The notes: a model not told the origin generated them from the sequence alone. A DNA stretch of 64,000 bases from Nakamurella flava (GCF_005298075.1 NZ_SZZH01000001.1:2392897-2456896); one strand, 5' to 3'. Shown: positions 8,781-16,933, numbered from the stretch's first letter. Numbers and translations: made by a program.

Positions 8781-8813
8781 GAGCCTGTCTCGCAAAAGCG
8801 GCGAGACAGGCTC
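8781..8813 (+). terminator. Terminator-like hairpin after moeA
   Basis: A perfect 13-bp inverted repeat, GAGCCTGTCTCGC and GCGAGACAGGCTC, with a 7-nt loop, starts one base after the moeA stop codon. There is no T-run after it, as is usual for hairpin terminators in high-GC actinobacteria. Confidence 0.75.
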
Positions 8814-8968
8814 ACCTGTGCCTTCTGGCGCCCTCGCAAGCTCGGGCGGCCGCCCCGTCCACCGGGACAGGTGCCGCCCTGCCCGGCCCGGCAGGGCGAC
8901 CCGGACGCCGCGACGGTTGTCCGAACCCGCCTGTCCCCGGCCGCCGTCCCGGTGTTGGCTGAGCAGGG

Positions 8969-8985
8969 GACGACACGGTGTCGTC
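8969..8985. promoter_or_regulatory. Perfect 17-bp palindrome upstream of mftM, candidate operator
   Basis: GACGACACGGTGTCGTC has 8-bp arms around one central base and sits 39 nt before the methyltransferase start. Its inner half-sites GACAC and GTGTC also occur in the palindrome between mftR and mftA at 16708-16722, although the spacing between them differs (1 nt here, 3 nt there). It may bind MftR or another dimeric regulator. This is inference from sequence only. Confidence 0.4.
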
Positions 8986-9024
8986 GACCGCTCACAGCGC
9001 CGGTCCGGGTGGGAGTGCGAAACG

Positions 9025-9996
9025 ATGGTCGTGACTGCTGACTCGTCCACCGTGACGCGGGCCCGGTTCCGGGTGGAGGACGACCGGATCCCCCGACTGA
9101 CTCCCATCGATCCGTTCCGGGCGCTGGTCGACCACCGGTACGACGACGGCCTGGTCGTCGTCATGGCGCGCGACAGCCCGGTGTCGCCCGTCGACACCCG
9201 GCTCGTGCGGACACCGCACTTCGAGGTCTGGCGACATCAGCGGCAGTTGGTGGTGCGCCACTGGGTGTCCCCCGCGGAGGTCGACGACGGCCTGACGAGC
9301 GTCATCAACGACGAACTCTTCGGGCCCGGGTGGGTGACCGGCAGCGAGATGTTCGAACGCATCTTCACCGGCATCGTGCTGACCTCGGCCCCCACGGCCA
9401 TCGAGGCCTGGATGCTGTTCTACCGCAACAGCCTTCGGCGGTACGACGGGGTCCGTGACCCGCGGGCCGGCGAGGTCGGCCGCAACGCCCTGGCCGATTT
9501 CGCCGCCATCCATCGGCACGCCGACGCGCTGGTCCCGCCCGATGCGACCGTGCTGGAGCTGGGGTGCTGCTTCGGTTTCCTGTCCTTGCGTCTGGCCCGC
9601 GAGACCGGCCGCACGGTCATCGCCTCGGACCTGTCCGCCGGGACCGTGTCCCTGCTGCGAGCCGTGGCCGATCGACTGGACGTGCCGTTGCAGACGCTCG
9701 TCGCCGACGCCGCCCGGATCCCACGTCCGGACGACAGTGTCGACGTGGTCCTCCTGGTCCACCTGCTCGAGCACCTGGAACCGGAGCACTGCCGCCGGGC
9801 GATCGACGAGGCCCTCCGGGTGGCGACCCGCCGGGTCGTCATCGCCGTGCCGTACGAGGACGAACCGACCCCCGCCTTCGGGCACCTGTGGACGCTCGAC
9901 GAGAGCGATCTGCGGTCCTGGGGGCAGGCCACCACCGGCTGGAACTGGTCAGTGCATGAACATCTCGGCGGCTGGCTGGTGTTCGACCGGACGTAG
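9025..9996 (+). CDS. mftM: SAM-dependent methyltransferase, probable mycofactocin oligosaccharide methyltransferase MftM
   Basis: A 323-residue protein with an N-terminal domain of about 150 residues (DPFRALVDHRYDDGLVVVM, then PHFEVWRHQRQLVVRHWV) and a C-terminal Rossmann methyltransferase. SAM motif I is VLELGCCFGFLSLRLA; the acidic motif II is VIASDLS; LVHLLEHLEPE comes later. I recognise this two-part layout as that of MftM, which methylates the glucan chain of mycofactocin. The location about 4 kb from mftE and upstream of a mycofactocin-type dehydrogenase operon agrees. An open frame extends upstream to 8818, but that stretch has poor coding bias, so I chose the ATG at 9025. It converges on the response regulator gene with 17 nt between stops. 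A generic class I methyltransferase remains possible. Confidence 0.65.
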   Translation: MVVTADSSTVTRARFRVEDDRIPRLTPIDPFRALVDHRYDDGLVVVMARDSPVSPVDTRLVRTPHFEVWRHQRQLVVRHWVSPAEVDDGLTSVINDELFGPGWVTGSEMFERIFTGIVLTSAPTAIEAWMLFYRNSLRRYDGVRDPRAGEVGRNALADFAAIHRHADALVPPDATVLELGCCFGFLSLRLARETGRTVIASDLSAGTVSLLRAVADRLDVPLQTLVADAARIPRPDDSVDVVLLVHLLEHLEPEHCRRAIDEALRVATRRVVIAVPYEDEPTPAFGHLWTLDESDLRSWGQATTGWNWSVHEHLGGWLVFDRT

Positions 9997-10013
9997 CACC
10001 GGGGACCGGCAGG

Positions 10014-10679
10014 TCAGATCAACCCCATCTTCCCGGCCAGGTGCACGGCCTCGGAGCGTCGGGAGACCCCGAGCTTGCGCAGGATGTTGCCGACGTGGAA
10101 CTTCACGGTCGTGTCGGAGATGAAGAGCTTGCGGCCGATCTCGACGTTCGACATCCCGCGGGCCATCAGCTCGAGGACCTCCTGCTCCCGGGCGGTCAGT
10201 TTGCTCTCGGTCTCGACCGGGGCCGCATGGATGCCCCGGACCATGGCGGCCGCACTCCGGGCGTCGAAAGCGCTGCCGCCACGGCTGATGTCGCGGATGG
10301 CCCGGATCAGCGCCGAGGTGTCCACATCCTTGACGACGTAACCCCGGGCGCCGTTCTGGATGGCCGCCATCACCAGGTGGTCGTCGATGAACGTGGTCAG
10401 CACGAGCACCCCGAGTCCAGGATGGTCGGCGACGAGGGTCGCGCACAGATCCAGGCCCTCGGTGTCCGAACCGGTCGACAGCTTCAGGTCCAGGACCACG
10501 ATGGCCGGCCGGACCTCGTTCACCACCGCCCGGGCCGACTCGATGGACGAGGCCTCGCCGACCACCCGGAAGTCCGGCTCCCGCTCCAGGATCGACCGCA
10601 GCCCGTGCCGGACGATCGCATGGTCGTCGATGAGGACGATGTCGATCGAGTCCGTGCCGGTCGCGACGGTATCGGTCAT
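10014..10679 (-). CDS. NarL/LuxR-family response regulator
   Basis: A 221-residue two-component response regulator. The receiver domain (residues 12-130) shows the acidic pair D18-D19, the phosphoacceptor D64 in VVLDLKLS, and the conserved KDVDTS lysine. The LuxR-type helix-turn-helix at the C-terminus (about 155-215) contains LTAREQEVLELMARGMSNVEIGR and VKFHVGNILRKL. It overlaps the sensor kinase gene by 4 nt and is translated after it. Because the kinase sits 12 nt downstream of an iron-type alcohol dehydrogenase gene in a mycofactocin island, I infer it controls alcohol dehydrogenase genes, as the MnoSR system does for methanol oxidation in Mycolicibacterium smegmatis. Confidence 0.9.
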   Translation of the reverse strand: MTDTVATGTDSIDIVLIDDHAIVRHGLRSILEREPDFRVVGEASSIESARAVVNEVRPAIVVLDLKLSTGSDTEGLDLCATLVADHPGLGVLVLTTFIDDHLVMAAIQNGARGYVVKDVDTSALIRAIRDISRGGSAFDARSAAAMVRGIHAAPVETESKLTAREQEVLELMARGMSNVEIGRKLFISDTTVKFHVGNILRKLGVSRRSEAVHLAGKMGLI

Positions 10680-12073
10680 GACGTCTCCTCGACGGTCTTG
10701 GGGTCCAGGGGCGGATAGGCCGGTTCCATCCGGACCGGCAGCGGGATGCGGACCTCGATCCGCACGCCGCCGATCCGGGCCCGACGGAAAGCGATCGTGC
10801 CGCCGACCTTCTCGGCCCGGGCCGCCATGTTGGCCAGCCCGCGGTGCCGGCCGTCGGTGACCGCGTTGCGCTCGATGCGCAGCAGTCGGCTGAGGGTCAC
10901 CGGGTCACCGTTGCCGTCGTCGGCCACGGCCAGCAGCAGCTGGTCCGGCCGGTAGCGCAACCGGATCACCGCCCGAGTGGCGCCCGAGTGGTTGGCCACG
11001 TTGAACAGCGCCTCCCCCGCGATCCGCACCAGTTCGTGATCCGGCCGGGGCCCGAGTGACGCCTGCGGCCCGCCCTCCACCCGGACCTGCACGGGCAACC
11101 GGGGGCGGTACTGGCCGGCCAGCTCGGACAGCAGCTCCGGCAGCGACGCCGGGTCCTCCCCGCTGGCGGCGTGGTGCAGGGCGTAGATGGCCTCCCGCAA
11201 CTGTTGGATCGCCTGCTGGGTCAGATCCTTGGCCCGGTCGAGCTGCGCCCCGAGGGCACGTGCGGACGGACCGAGACCGGCGGCGTCGCCGCGGGCCATC
11301 TCCACCGCCATGCCGGCGCTGAGCACGTACTGGCTGACGCTGTCGTGCAGTTCCCGGGCGATGCGGTGCCGTTCGGCGTCCAGCAGCTCGCGTTGCCGGG
11401 CGGCCAGGAGCCGCTGTTCGGTGGCCCGCAGCTCCCGGGTCCGTTCGGTGAGATTGCGGTTCTGCTCGGTGGCCTCGTCGTAGAGCCGCTGGGCCCGCTG
11501 GTGCAGCGCGAGGCCGGCCTGGTACTGCTCGGAGGTGTGCAGGGCGACGGCCGCCTGGTTGGCCAGCACCCGCAGGACGGAGATGTCGCCGGGTTCCGGC
11601 GCGGCCGGCAGGTCGTGGACGGCGACCAGCCCACCGACCAACTGGCCCTCGAGCGTCATCGGAATCCGCACCAGGGCATCATCCGGCCCGGCGGGCGGGA
11701 CCGAACCGGACCGGATGCGGGCCACTTCGTCGGCGACCACCGGCAGACCGTCCGGGCGTTCCAGGGCCTGCCCCCTCCGGTCGACACCGACGACCCGCGG
11801 GCGGGCCCGCAGCAGGGCGCCGTCGCACAACGCCAGCACCACCCAGGGAGCGGAGAGGTGATTGCCGGCGGCCCGGGCGACCTCCTCCAACAGGGCGCGG
11901 GGCCCCTCCCCGGTGCGGACCAGGGCTCGCGAGATGGAATCCAGTGCGCGCACGGTCCGCTGCATCCGCTCGTCGGAGCGGACGAACTCCCGGTAGTAGG
12001 AACGTTTTCCGGAGCGGATCCCGGTCAATAGGGCCAGATCCGGTCGTTCGGGGCTCGGCTGTCCTGCCGTCAT
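10676..12073 (-). CDS. GAF-containing sensor histidine kinase (NarL-type HisKA_3)
   Basis: A 465-residue cytoplasmic kinase with no clear membrane segment. A GAF-like sensor domain spans about residues 60-195 (LEEVARAAGNHLSAPWVVLALCDG, then VLRVLANQAAVALHTSEQY). A coiled coil (about 200-235) follows. The HisKA_3 dimerisation domain carries the phosphorylated His in RHRIARELHDSVSQYVLS. The HATPase domain shows ALFNVANHSGATRAVIRLRY (N box) and AVADDGNGDP (G box). Together with the overlapping response regulator it makes a soluble two-component system. The position immediately behind the alcohol dehydrogenase suggests that it senses an alcohol, an aldehyde or redox state. The ligand is not known. 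Confidence 0.9.
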   Translation of the reverse strand: MTAGQPSPERPDLALLTGIRSGKRSYYREFVRSDERMQRTVRALDSISRALVRTGEGPRALLEEVARAAGNHLSAPWVVLALCDGALLRARPRVVGVDRRGQALERPDGLPVVADEVARIRSGSVPPAGPDDALVRIPMTLEGQLVGGLVAVHDLPAAPEPGDISVLRVLANQAAVALHTSEQYQAGLALHQRAQRLYDEATEQNRNLTERTRELRATEQRLLAARQRELLDAERHRIARELHDSVSQYVLSAGMAVEMARGDAAGLGPSARALGAQLDRAKDLTQQAIQQLREAIYALHHAASGEDPASLPELLSELAGQYRPRLPVQVRVEGGPQASLGPRPDHELVRIAGEALFNVANHSGATRAVIRLRYRPDQLLLAVADDGNGDPVTLSRLLRIERNAVTDGRHRGLANMAARAEKVGGTIAFRRARIGGVRIEVRIPLPVRMEPAYPPLDPKTVEETS

Positions 12074-12085
12074 CGACGCCGACCG

Positions 12086-13306
12086 TCAGAGCGCGGCACG
12101 GAACAGGCCCTCGATGTCGACGGCGTCCGCGCTCCGCGGGTTGGTGGTCAGGCAGGCGTCCTGCATGGTCGACCGGGCGAGTCGGGCGATGTCGTCGTCC
12201 CGGACGCCGATCGCCCGCAGACCGCTGGGCACGCCGACCTCGTCGCCCAGTCGCCGGACGTAGGCCGAGAGCTGTTCGGCCACCTCGTCGGCCGGCGCAC
12301 CGGCCACCGGCAGCCCCACCGCGGCGGCGAGAGCCCGGAAGCGCTCGGGGATGGCCCGGGCGTTGTACCGGATGACGTGCGGCAGCAGGATGCCGTTGAT
12401 GACGCCGTGCGGCAGGTCGAGCAGACCACCGACCTGGTGGCTCATCGCATGAGTGGCACCCAGGATCGCGTTGGTGAACGCCAGGCCGGCCTCCAGGCTG
12501 GCCTGCGCCATCTGGGTCCGGGCGTCCAGATCCTGCGGGCGCTGGATGGTGGCCGGCAGGTAGTGGCTCACCAGCCGGACCGCGGACAGCGCGTGCCCGT
12601 CGGCGAGCGGATTGTGGGCCAGCGACACGAACGACTCGATGCCGTGGGTGAGGGCGTCGAGACCGGTAGCCGCGGCGAGCCACTCCGGCATGGTCGTCAG
12701 CAGGCGCGGGTCGGTGATGGAGATGTCCGGCACCAGCGCGCGGCCCATGATGGTCACCTTCACCGCGTCGGTGGTGTCCGAGACGATGCAGAACTGCGAG
12801 ACGTCAGCTCCGGTACCGGATGTCGTGGGGATCATCAACAACGGCGGGATGGCGCGGGTGACCCGGTCCACCCCCGCGTAGTCCAGGATCGACCCCCCGT
12901 TGCCGGACAGGATGGCGATGCCCTTGGCCGCGTCCATGCTCGACCCGCCACCGATGCCGATAAGCACGTCGCAGCCGGACTCCAGGTAGCGCTGGTAGCC
13001 GGCCGCGATCTCCGAGTCCTTGGGGTTCGGGGTGATCCCGCTCCAGACCACCGGGTCGAGTCCGACGTCGCGGAGGTGACGGAGCAGTTCCTGCACCCAC
13101 CCGGCCTCCTGGACGCCGTCGTCGGTCACCACGAACGGTCGGCGCGCGCCCAGGCGCCCGGCGGCGAACCCGGCTTCGGCCAGCGCACCGAGCCCGAAGA
13201 CGACCTCGGGGGCGTGGAACTTGACCACCGGCGCGGGCCCGTGGGCGTGGTCTCGCCCACCGGTATCGGACCCGTGGGATCGGACCAGCTCGTCGTGTCC
13301 GATCAC
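12086..13306 (-). CDS. Iron-containing (group III) alcohol dehydrogenase, probably mycofactocin-linked
   Basis: A 406-residue NAD(P)-dependent metallo-alcohol dehydrogenase. Motifs in order are VVKFHAPEVVFGLGALAEAG, VWSGITPNPKDSEI, the nucleotide-binding GIGGGSSMDAAKG, IPTTSGTGADVSQF, and the metal-site region DALTHGIESF, THAMSHQVGGLLDLPHGVINGILLPHV. I chose GTG at 13306: it has a well-placed AGAAGG ribosome site and avoids overlap with the upstream DUF4242 gene, whereas the longer ATG at 13450 would overlap it. It belongs to a different subgroup from the MDO-like enzyme at 20.3 kb. It is followed after 12 nt by the sensor kinase and likely forms an operon with DUF4242, kinase and regulator. 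The alcohol substrate is unknown. Confidence 0.88.
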   Translation of the reverse strand: MIGHDELVRSHGSDTGGRDHAHGPAPVVKFHAPEVVFGLGALAEAGFAAGRLGARRPFVVTDDGVQEAGWVQELLRHLRDVGLDPVVWSGITPNPKDSEIAAGYQRYLESGCDVLIGIGGGSSMDAAKGIAILSGNGGSILDYAGVDRVTRAIPPLLMIPTTSGTGADVSQFCIVSDTTDAVKVTIMGRALVPDISITDPRLLTTMPEWLAAATGLDALTHGIESFVSLAHNPLADGHALSAVRLVSHYLPATIQRPQDLDARTQMAQASLEAGLAFTNAILGATHAMSHQVGGLLDLPHGVINGILLPHVIRYNARAIPERFRALAAAVGLPVAGAPADEVAEQLSAYVRRLGDEVGVPSGLRAIGVRDDDIARLARSTMQDACLTTNPRSADAVDIEGLFRAAL

Positions 13307-13373
13307 GGTGCCCTTCTCTCCGTCGCTCGCGGGTGCTGGCACGCTCCCCGCCGGTCGTCGTCGACCCGGACGG

Positions 13374-13646
13374 TCACGACCCGTCGGCGGGGGAAATGGT
13401 ACGCCGGACCGGTGCGATGGCGTCGCACGGAAATCCGCCCCGGGCGGCATGCTCCCGGATGAGTTCTGGATCCTGCGCGTCGTAGACGCAGTACAGCTTG
13501 TCGTCCGTGACGTAGGACTCGACCCAGCTGACGCCGTCGCCCAACTCGGCCAGCACCTCGTTGGACCGGGTGGCGACGGCCCCGATCTGCTCGTCGGTCA
13601 ACGCGCCCGCCCCGGGCAGCGTGCGCTCGATGACGTAGCGGTCCAT
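13374..13646 (-). CDS. DUF4242 protein (SCO4226 nickel-binding family)
   Basis: A 90-residue single-domain ferredoxin-like protein. The start MDRYVIERTLPGAGALTDEQI and the segment VSWVESYVTDDKLYCVYDAQDPELIREHAARGGFP (with Cys, Glu and His) match DUF4242. The Streptomyces family member SCO4226 is reported to bind nickel. Here the gene lies 67 nt before the iron-type alcohol dehydrogenase on the same strand and 150 nt after mftE. It is probably the first gene of the dehydrogenase-kinase operon. A part in handling metal for the dehydrogenase is a guess, supported only by the family and the neighbourhood. Confidence 0.8.
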   Translation of the reverse strand: MDRYVIERTLPGAGALTDEQIGAVATRSNEVLAELGDGVSWVESYVTDDKLYCVYDAQDPELIREHAARGGFPCDAIAPVRRTISPADGS

Positions 13647-13796
13647 CGGTGACTCCCATCGTCGACGTCCAGAGAACGCGCCCCGACGCCGCCGACTCCC
13701 GACCGGCGGCGCTCGGGTACGGCACCCACGCTACGGACACCGGCCTTTCGGGCGAACCGCCCAAGGGACAGGTTCGGACCTACCCGATCGGGGAGG

Positions 13797-14510
13797 TCAC
13801 TCCGTCGCCAGCAGGGTGCGGACGCGGTCGACCAGCCGGGCGGCCATGCCGTCGAAGATGCTCGCCCCCTCCCGCGCCGACGCACCGGTGGGATCGCCGA
13901 GCACCCCGTTCGCGCTGACGGCCCGGACCCCGCCGGTCGCGAGCCGCGGGAGCAGTTCGGCCAGGTCGGCCGTCGCGCCGGGGGCGGCACGGTGAAGGCG
14001 CACGGTGTCCGGGGCGAGGTGGAGCATCAGGCTGGTCTCCCGGTGGCCGGCGTGCGGGTCCGCCCGGGGCCCGCCGCTGGCCGCGTGGAACACGTGCAAC
14101 GACCGCCCCTCGTACCGGGTGAGCGTGACGGCCTGGGCCAGGGCGTCGGCGTTGCCCCCGTGCCCGTTGACCACCAGCACGTGCCGCCAGTCGCCGGCGG
14201 CGTGCCGGACGAATTCGATCAGCAGCTGGGCGAGCGCCGGGGTACCGATCGACAGGGTGCCGGGGAAGTGCGCGTGTTCCCCGCTGGCGCCGTACGGGAT
14301 GGCCGGGGCCAGACCGACCTCGGGGAGACGGCGGTGCACCCAGGCGGCCAACTCGGCGGCCACCACGGTGTCGGTGGACAACGGCAGATGCGGTCCGTGC
14401 TGCTCGGTGGAACCCAACGGGAGCAGCAGCACCCGGCGTGGCGCGGCGGCCACCTCGGGCCAGGTCGCCGCGGCGAGGCCGGGCTCAGACATGGTCGGCA
14501 CCGGTGTCAC
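13797..14510 (-). CDS. mftE: Mycofactocin precursor peptidase MftE (creatininase family)
   Basis: A 237-residue metallopeptidase of the creatinine amidohydrolase fold. It cuts the modified C-terminal Val-Tyr dipeptide from MftA after MftC has acted. Family motifs are LPLGSTEQHGPHLPLSTDT (metal ligands Glu, His, Asp), YGASGEHAHFPGTLS, VVNGHGGNADAL, and the GHRETSLMLHL glutamate. The GTG at 14510 gives a 26-nt overlap with the mftF end. An ATG at 14492 with an 8-nt overlap is an equally good start. Unlike the common mftA-B-C-D-E-F order, it is on the opposite strand from mftA-D, downstream of mftF. Confidence 0.93.
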   Translation of the reverse strand: MTPVPTMSEPGLAAATWPEVAAAPRRVLLLPLGSTEQHGPHLPLSTDTVVAAELAAWVHRRLPEVGLAPAIPYGASGEHAHFPGTLSIGTPALAQLLIEFVRHAAGDWRHVLVVNGHGGNADALAQAVTLTRYEGRSLHVFHAASGGPRADPHAGHRETSLMLHLAPDTVRLHRAAPGATADLAELLPRLATGGVRAVSANGVLGDPTGASAREGASIFDGMAARLVDRVRTLLATE

Positions 14511-15999
14511 GCGTCCGACGCCGGCCCACCCGGAGCCGGGGCAGGTCCCGGACCCGGGGCAGCACCGGCTCCAGGTGCCGCCGACGCAGCACCCCCTGCC
14601 AGACCCCCACCCCGTAGGCGGCGTCGTCCAGGGCGTGGGCGGCCATCGACTCGGCCCCGTCCCGGAGCCGGGTCGTCCAGGGCGTCGGCCCGGCGGTCGC
14701 TGCGCGGGTCCGGACGTCCTGCACGGCCTGGTGCAGCAGGCCGGCCACGGCGGCGGCGGCCAACCGCCGCCCGATCCGCGGCCGCAGCACCGCGACGACC
14801 AGCGTCAGCGGCAGCATCGGTCGCAGCAACCAGCGGCCCAGGGCGGCCCCGGCCCGCACGTGCCCCAGCCCGGCCAGCTTGCGGGCATGGGCCGGCGTGA
14901 GCTCGCGCATCCCCCAGGGGGCGATCGCCGCGGTGATGCCGCCCGCGGCCGCGCCGGCCACCGGGTGCACCAGCACGGCGAGCAGCCACGGTCCGAGCGA
15001 CCACGCCGACACGTCCACGTGCCGCAAGGCGCCGGCATGCCGGCCGGCCAGGTCGGCCGCGCTGGTGCCGTACAACCGGCGCCGATCGAGCGCGGCGCCG
15101 AGGGTGCCCCGCGGACGATGACCGACGCGGACGTCCGGGTGGTAGCGCACAGCACCGAGCCGCGCGATCCGCCAGACCAGGTCGACATCTTCGCCGACAT
15201 GCATGTCCTCGTCGAAACCGCCGACGGCGGCGAAGGATTCGGCCCGCACGAGCAGCGCGGCGCTCGGGACGTAGGAGACCGGCCGGCCCGGCCCCACCTC
15301 GCTCGGGGTGTCGCCCAGGTCGAGGGCGCAGACGCGCTGCTCGAACCACCCTCCGGACCCGGACCCGTCCAGCGGCACGATCTGCGGGGCGGCCAGCACG
15401 ACCGCCGTCGCCCCGTCGTCGACCGTCACCCGGGCCTTGAGCCGGTCGATCCACTGGCGGTCGGGGATGGTGTCGGCGTCCAGGAACGCGATCCAGGGGG
15501 TCCGGGCGGCGGCGGCCCCGGCGTTGCGGGCCGCGGCCGGCCCCCGTGACCGCTCGTGGCGCAGGACGGTGAGACCGGGGCGTTCACCGGCCAGCGGGGT
15601 CAGCGGCACGGGTGACCCGTCGTCGACCAGGATCACCGGAAGGTCATTCGGCAGGCAGGCCAACAGCTCCCGGACCGGTTCGGCGGCGGACCGAGCGGGG
15701 ATGACCAGCGTGACGTCGTCGTGGTCGGTCCCCGCCGGGGCCGGGGCGAGCAGCAACCCGCCCCCCTGCAGTCGGTGCAGGAGACGGTCGACCGCGGGTT
15801 GATCGGCCGGTAGTGACCGACCGCCGACCACGTCGCGCACCAGGTCGGCCCCGCGGCCGGTGAGGGTGACCACCCGGTACGGGGCGCCGCCGGCCAGAGT
15901 GGTGGCGTCCAGCCACCGCACCCCGGGGCCGAGACGCCACCGATCCCAGCGATGGTCCCTGGTCAGCACACCGGCGCCGCCACTCCTGCCCTCGCTCAT
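14485..15999 (-). CDS. mftF: Mycofactocin glycosyltransferase MftF (GT2 family)
   Basis: A 504-residue glycosyltransferase that attaches beta-1,4-glucose units to premycofactocin. Residues 1-85 contain a winged-helix-like region (RWLDATTLAGGAPYRVVTLT). Residues about 95-330 are the GT2 catalytic domain: VTLVIPARSA, VDDGSPVPL, the nucleotide-sugar site FLDADTIPDRQWID, and VGGFDEDMHVGEDVDLVWR. C-terminal hydrophobic helices (about residues 345-435) suggest membrane association. I chose ATG 15999: the frame extends to 16272, but that would run into mftR, and the MSEGRSGG start follows a GGGAGCGG site. It lies 32 nt after mftR and overlaps mftE, so mftR-mftF-mftE look like one transcript. Confidence 0.93.
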   Translation of the reverse strand: MSEGRSGGAGVLTRDHRWDRWRLGPGVRWLDATTLAGGAPYRVVTLTGRGADLVRDVVGGRSLPADQPAVDRLLHRLQGGGLLLAPAPAGTDHDDVTLVIPARSAAEPVRELLACLPNDLPVILVDDGSPVPLTPLAGERPGLTVLRHERSRGPAAARNAGAAAARTPWIAFLDADTIPDRQWIDRLKARVTVDDGATAVVLAAPQIVPLDGSGSGGWFEQRVCALDLGDTPSEVGPGRPVSYVPSAALLVRAESFAAVGGFDEDMHVGEDVDLVWRIARLGAVRYHPDVRVGHRPRGTLGAALDRRRLYGTSAADLAGRHAGALRHVDVSAWSLGPWLLAVLVHPVAGAAAGGITAAIAPWGMRELTPAHARKLAGLGHVRAGAALGRWLLRPMLPLTLVVAVLRPRIGRRLAAAAVAGLLHQAVQDVRTRAATAGPTPWTTRLRDGAESMAAHALDDAAYGVGVWQGVLRRRHLEPVLPRVRDLPRLRVGRRRTRDTGADHV

Positions 16000-16031
16000 C
16001 GCCCATCCGCTCCCGTCTCGTGACGCGTCGG

Positions 16032-16676
16032 TCAGATCGCCCTGGCCGGAACAGCTCTCGTACGGGATCCGCCCACCGGCACCGCGGGGAGGTCCACCAG
16101 CCGCAGGGCCGCGTCCAGCAGGTCGATGAGATCGGTGTGCTCGTCGACGAGCCACTGTTCGTAGGCCGCCAAAGCGGCCCCCAGTGCGAGGTGGCCGAGC
16201 GTACGGGGGATCAGATCCTGCGGGGTAGCACCCAGCCGGGTGGCGGCGAACCGCGCGACCACCTCCCGCCACGCCTCGTACCTCAGGGTCGAGTAGGCCT
16301 GCAGGGACGGGGATCCCAGGATCAACCGCATCCGGTCGCGGACCGAGACGGTGGCCGGCCCGTCGAAGGAGTTAAACGCGATCACCCCGCGCCGGATCGC
16401 CTCGACGACCGGCAGGGCGTCCGGGCAGTCGTCGAACCACCGCGCGAACGCCTCCAGACGACCGTCGAAGTCGCCCCAGACCGCGTCGTTCTTGGACGCG
16501 AAGTAGCGGAAGAACGTCCGGCGACCGATGCCGGCCGCGGCGGCGATCTCGTCGACCGAGGTGGCGTCGAAACCCTGCGCGGCAAACATCTCCAGGCAGA
16601 TCCGCTCCAGCTCGGCCCGACTGGTCACCGCCGGCCGACCGGGGACCGCCCCGTCCGGACCTGTTCTTCTGGCCAC
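16032..16676 (-). CDS. mftR: TetR-family mycofactocin regulator MftR
   Basis: A 214-residue TetR-type repressor. The helix-turn-helix is unmistakable: RICLEMFAAQGFDATSVDEIAAAAGIGRRTFFRYFASKNDAVW (helices at about residues 30-70), nearly the MftR consensus. The C-terminal ligand domain contains the RYEAWREVVARFAATRLG stretch. In mycobacteria MftR represses the mft operon and responds to long-chain acyl-CoA. Here it is divergent from mftA and first in a run with mftF and mftE. The GTG at 16676 is chosen because it gives the usual short N-terminus. A TATAGG box ends 6 nt before it, so the mRNA may be leaderless. Confidence 0.92.
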   Translation of the reverse strand: MARRTGPDGAVPGRPAVTSRAELERICLEMFAAQGFDATSVDEIAAAAGIGRRTFFRYFASKNDAVWGDFDGRLEAFARWFDDCPDALPVVEAIRRGVIAFNSFDGPATVSVRDRMRLILGSPSLQAYSTLRYEAWREVVARFAATRLGATPQDLIPRTLGHLALGAALAAYEQWLVDEHTDLIDLLDAALRLVDLPAVPVGGSRTRAVPARAI

Positions 16677-16682
16677 GAAGCA

Positions 16683-16728
16683 CCTATACCTTCGGACAGT
16701 TGACCCGTGACACCGGGTGTCAATACCG
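16683..16728. promoter_or_regulatory. Divergent mftR/mftA promoter with palindromic operator candidate
   Basis: The 15-bp perfect palindrome TGACACC-G-GGTGTCA lies at 16708-16722. On the plus strand TTGACC (16700-16705) followed 17 nt later by ATACCG (16723-16728) could be the mftA promoter, with the palindrome filling the spacer. On the minus strand TATAGG (16688-16683) could be the mftR -10 box, with the palindrome over its -35 region. A dimeric repressor bound here would block both directions, as expected for autoregulated MftR. Confidence 0.6.
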
Positions 16729-16791
16729 TCGATTGTGGCATCGGGCACAGCCGTTGTCATCCCCCGCAGTATCGGACCATGGAGGTTGGTC

Positions 16792-16914
16792 ATGCCGGAA
16801 GTCATTGTCGACGAGAAGGTTTCGGGCTCCGCGGACACCCAGGACGTCACGCTGGTGACCAGCGACCTGTTGGTCGAGGACGTCTCCATCGACGGTATGT
16901 GCGGCGTCTACTAG
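16792..16914 (+). CDS. mftA: Mycofactocin precursor peptide MftA
   Basis: A 40-residue ribosomal precursor of the redox cofactor mycofactocin. The C-terminus VEDVSIDGMCGVY carries the invariant IDGMCGVY core, whose last Val-Tyr is decarboxylated and crosslinked by MftC. The N-terminal MPEVIVDEKVSGSADTQDV part is the leader held by MftB. The start is fixed by a strong ribosome site GGAGG (16781-16785) six bases before ATG. The open frame continues upstream to 16717, but without a ribosome site. It is the first gene of the plus-strand mftA-B-C-D run, separated from mftB by 141 nt holding a hairpin. Confidence 0.97.
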   Translation: MPEVIVDEKVSGSADTQDVTLVTSDLLVEDVSIDGMCGVY

Positions 16915-16933
16915 AGCGCCGCGCACCGTCCGT

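Noticed and set aside
8818..9024. N-terminal extension of the methyltransferase gene to 8818
   Set aside because: The extra 69 residues are Arg/Pro/Ser-rich, start inside the moeA terminator region, cover the palindrome at 8969 and lack similarity to the family.
13307..13450. Longer start of the alcohol dehydrogenase at 13450
   Set aside because: It would overlap the DUF4242 gene, and the GTG at 13306 has a good ribosome site.
16000..16272. Extension of mftF to 16272
   Set aside because: It overlaps mftR almost fully and reads as a shadow frame.
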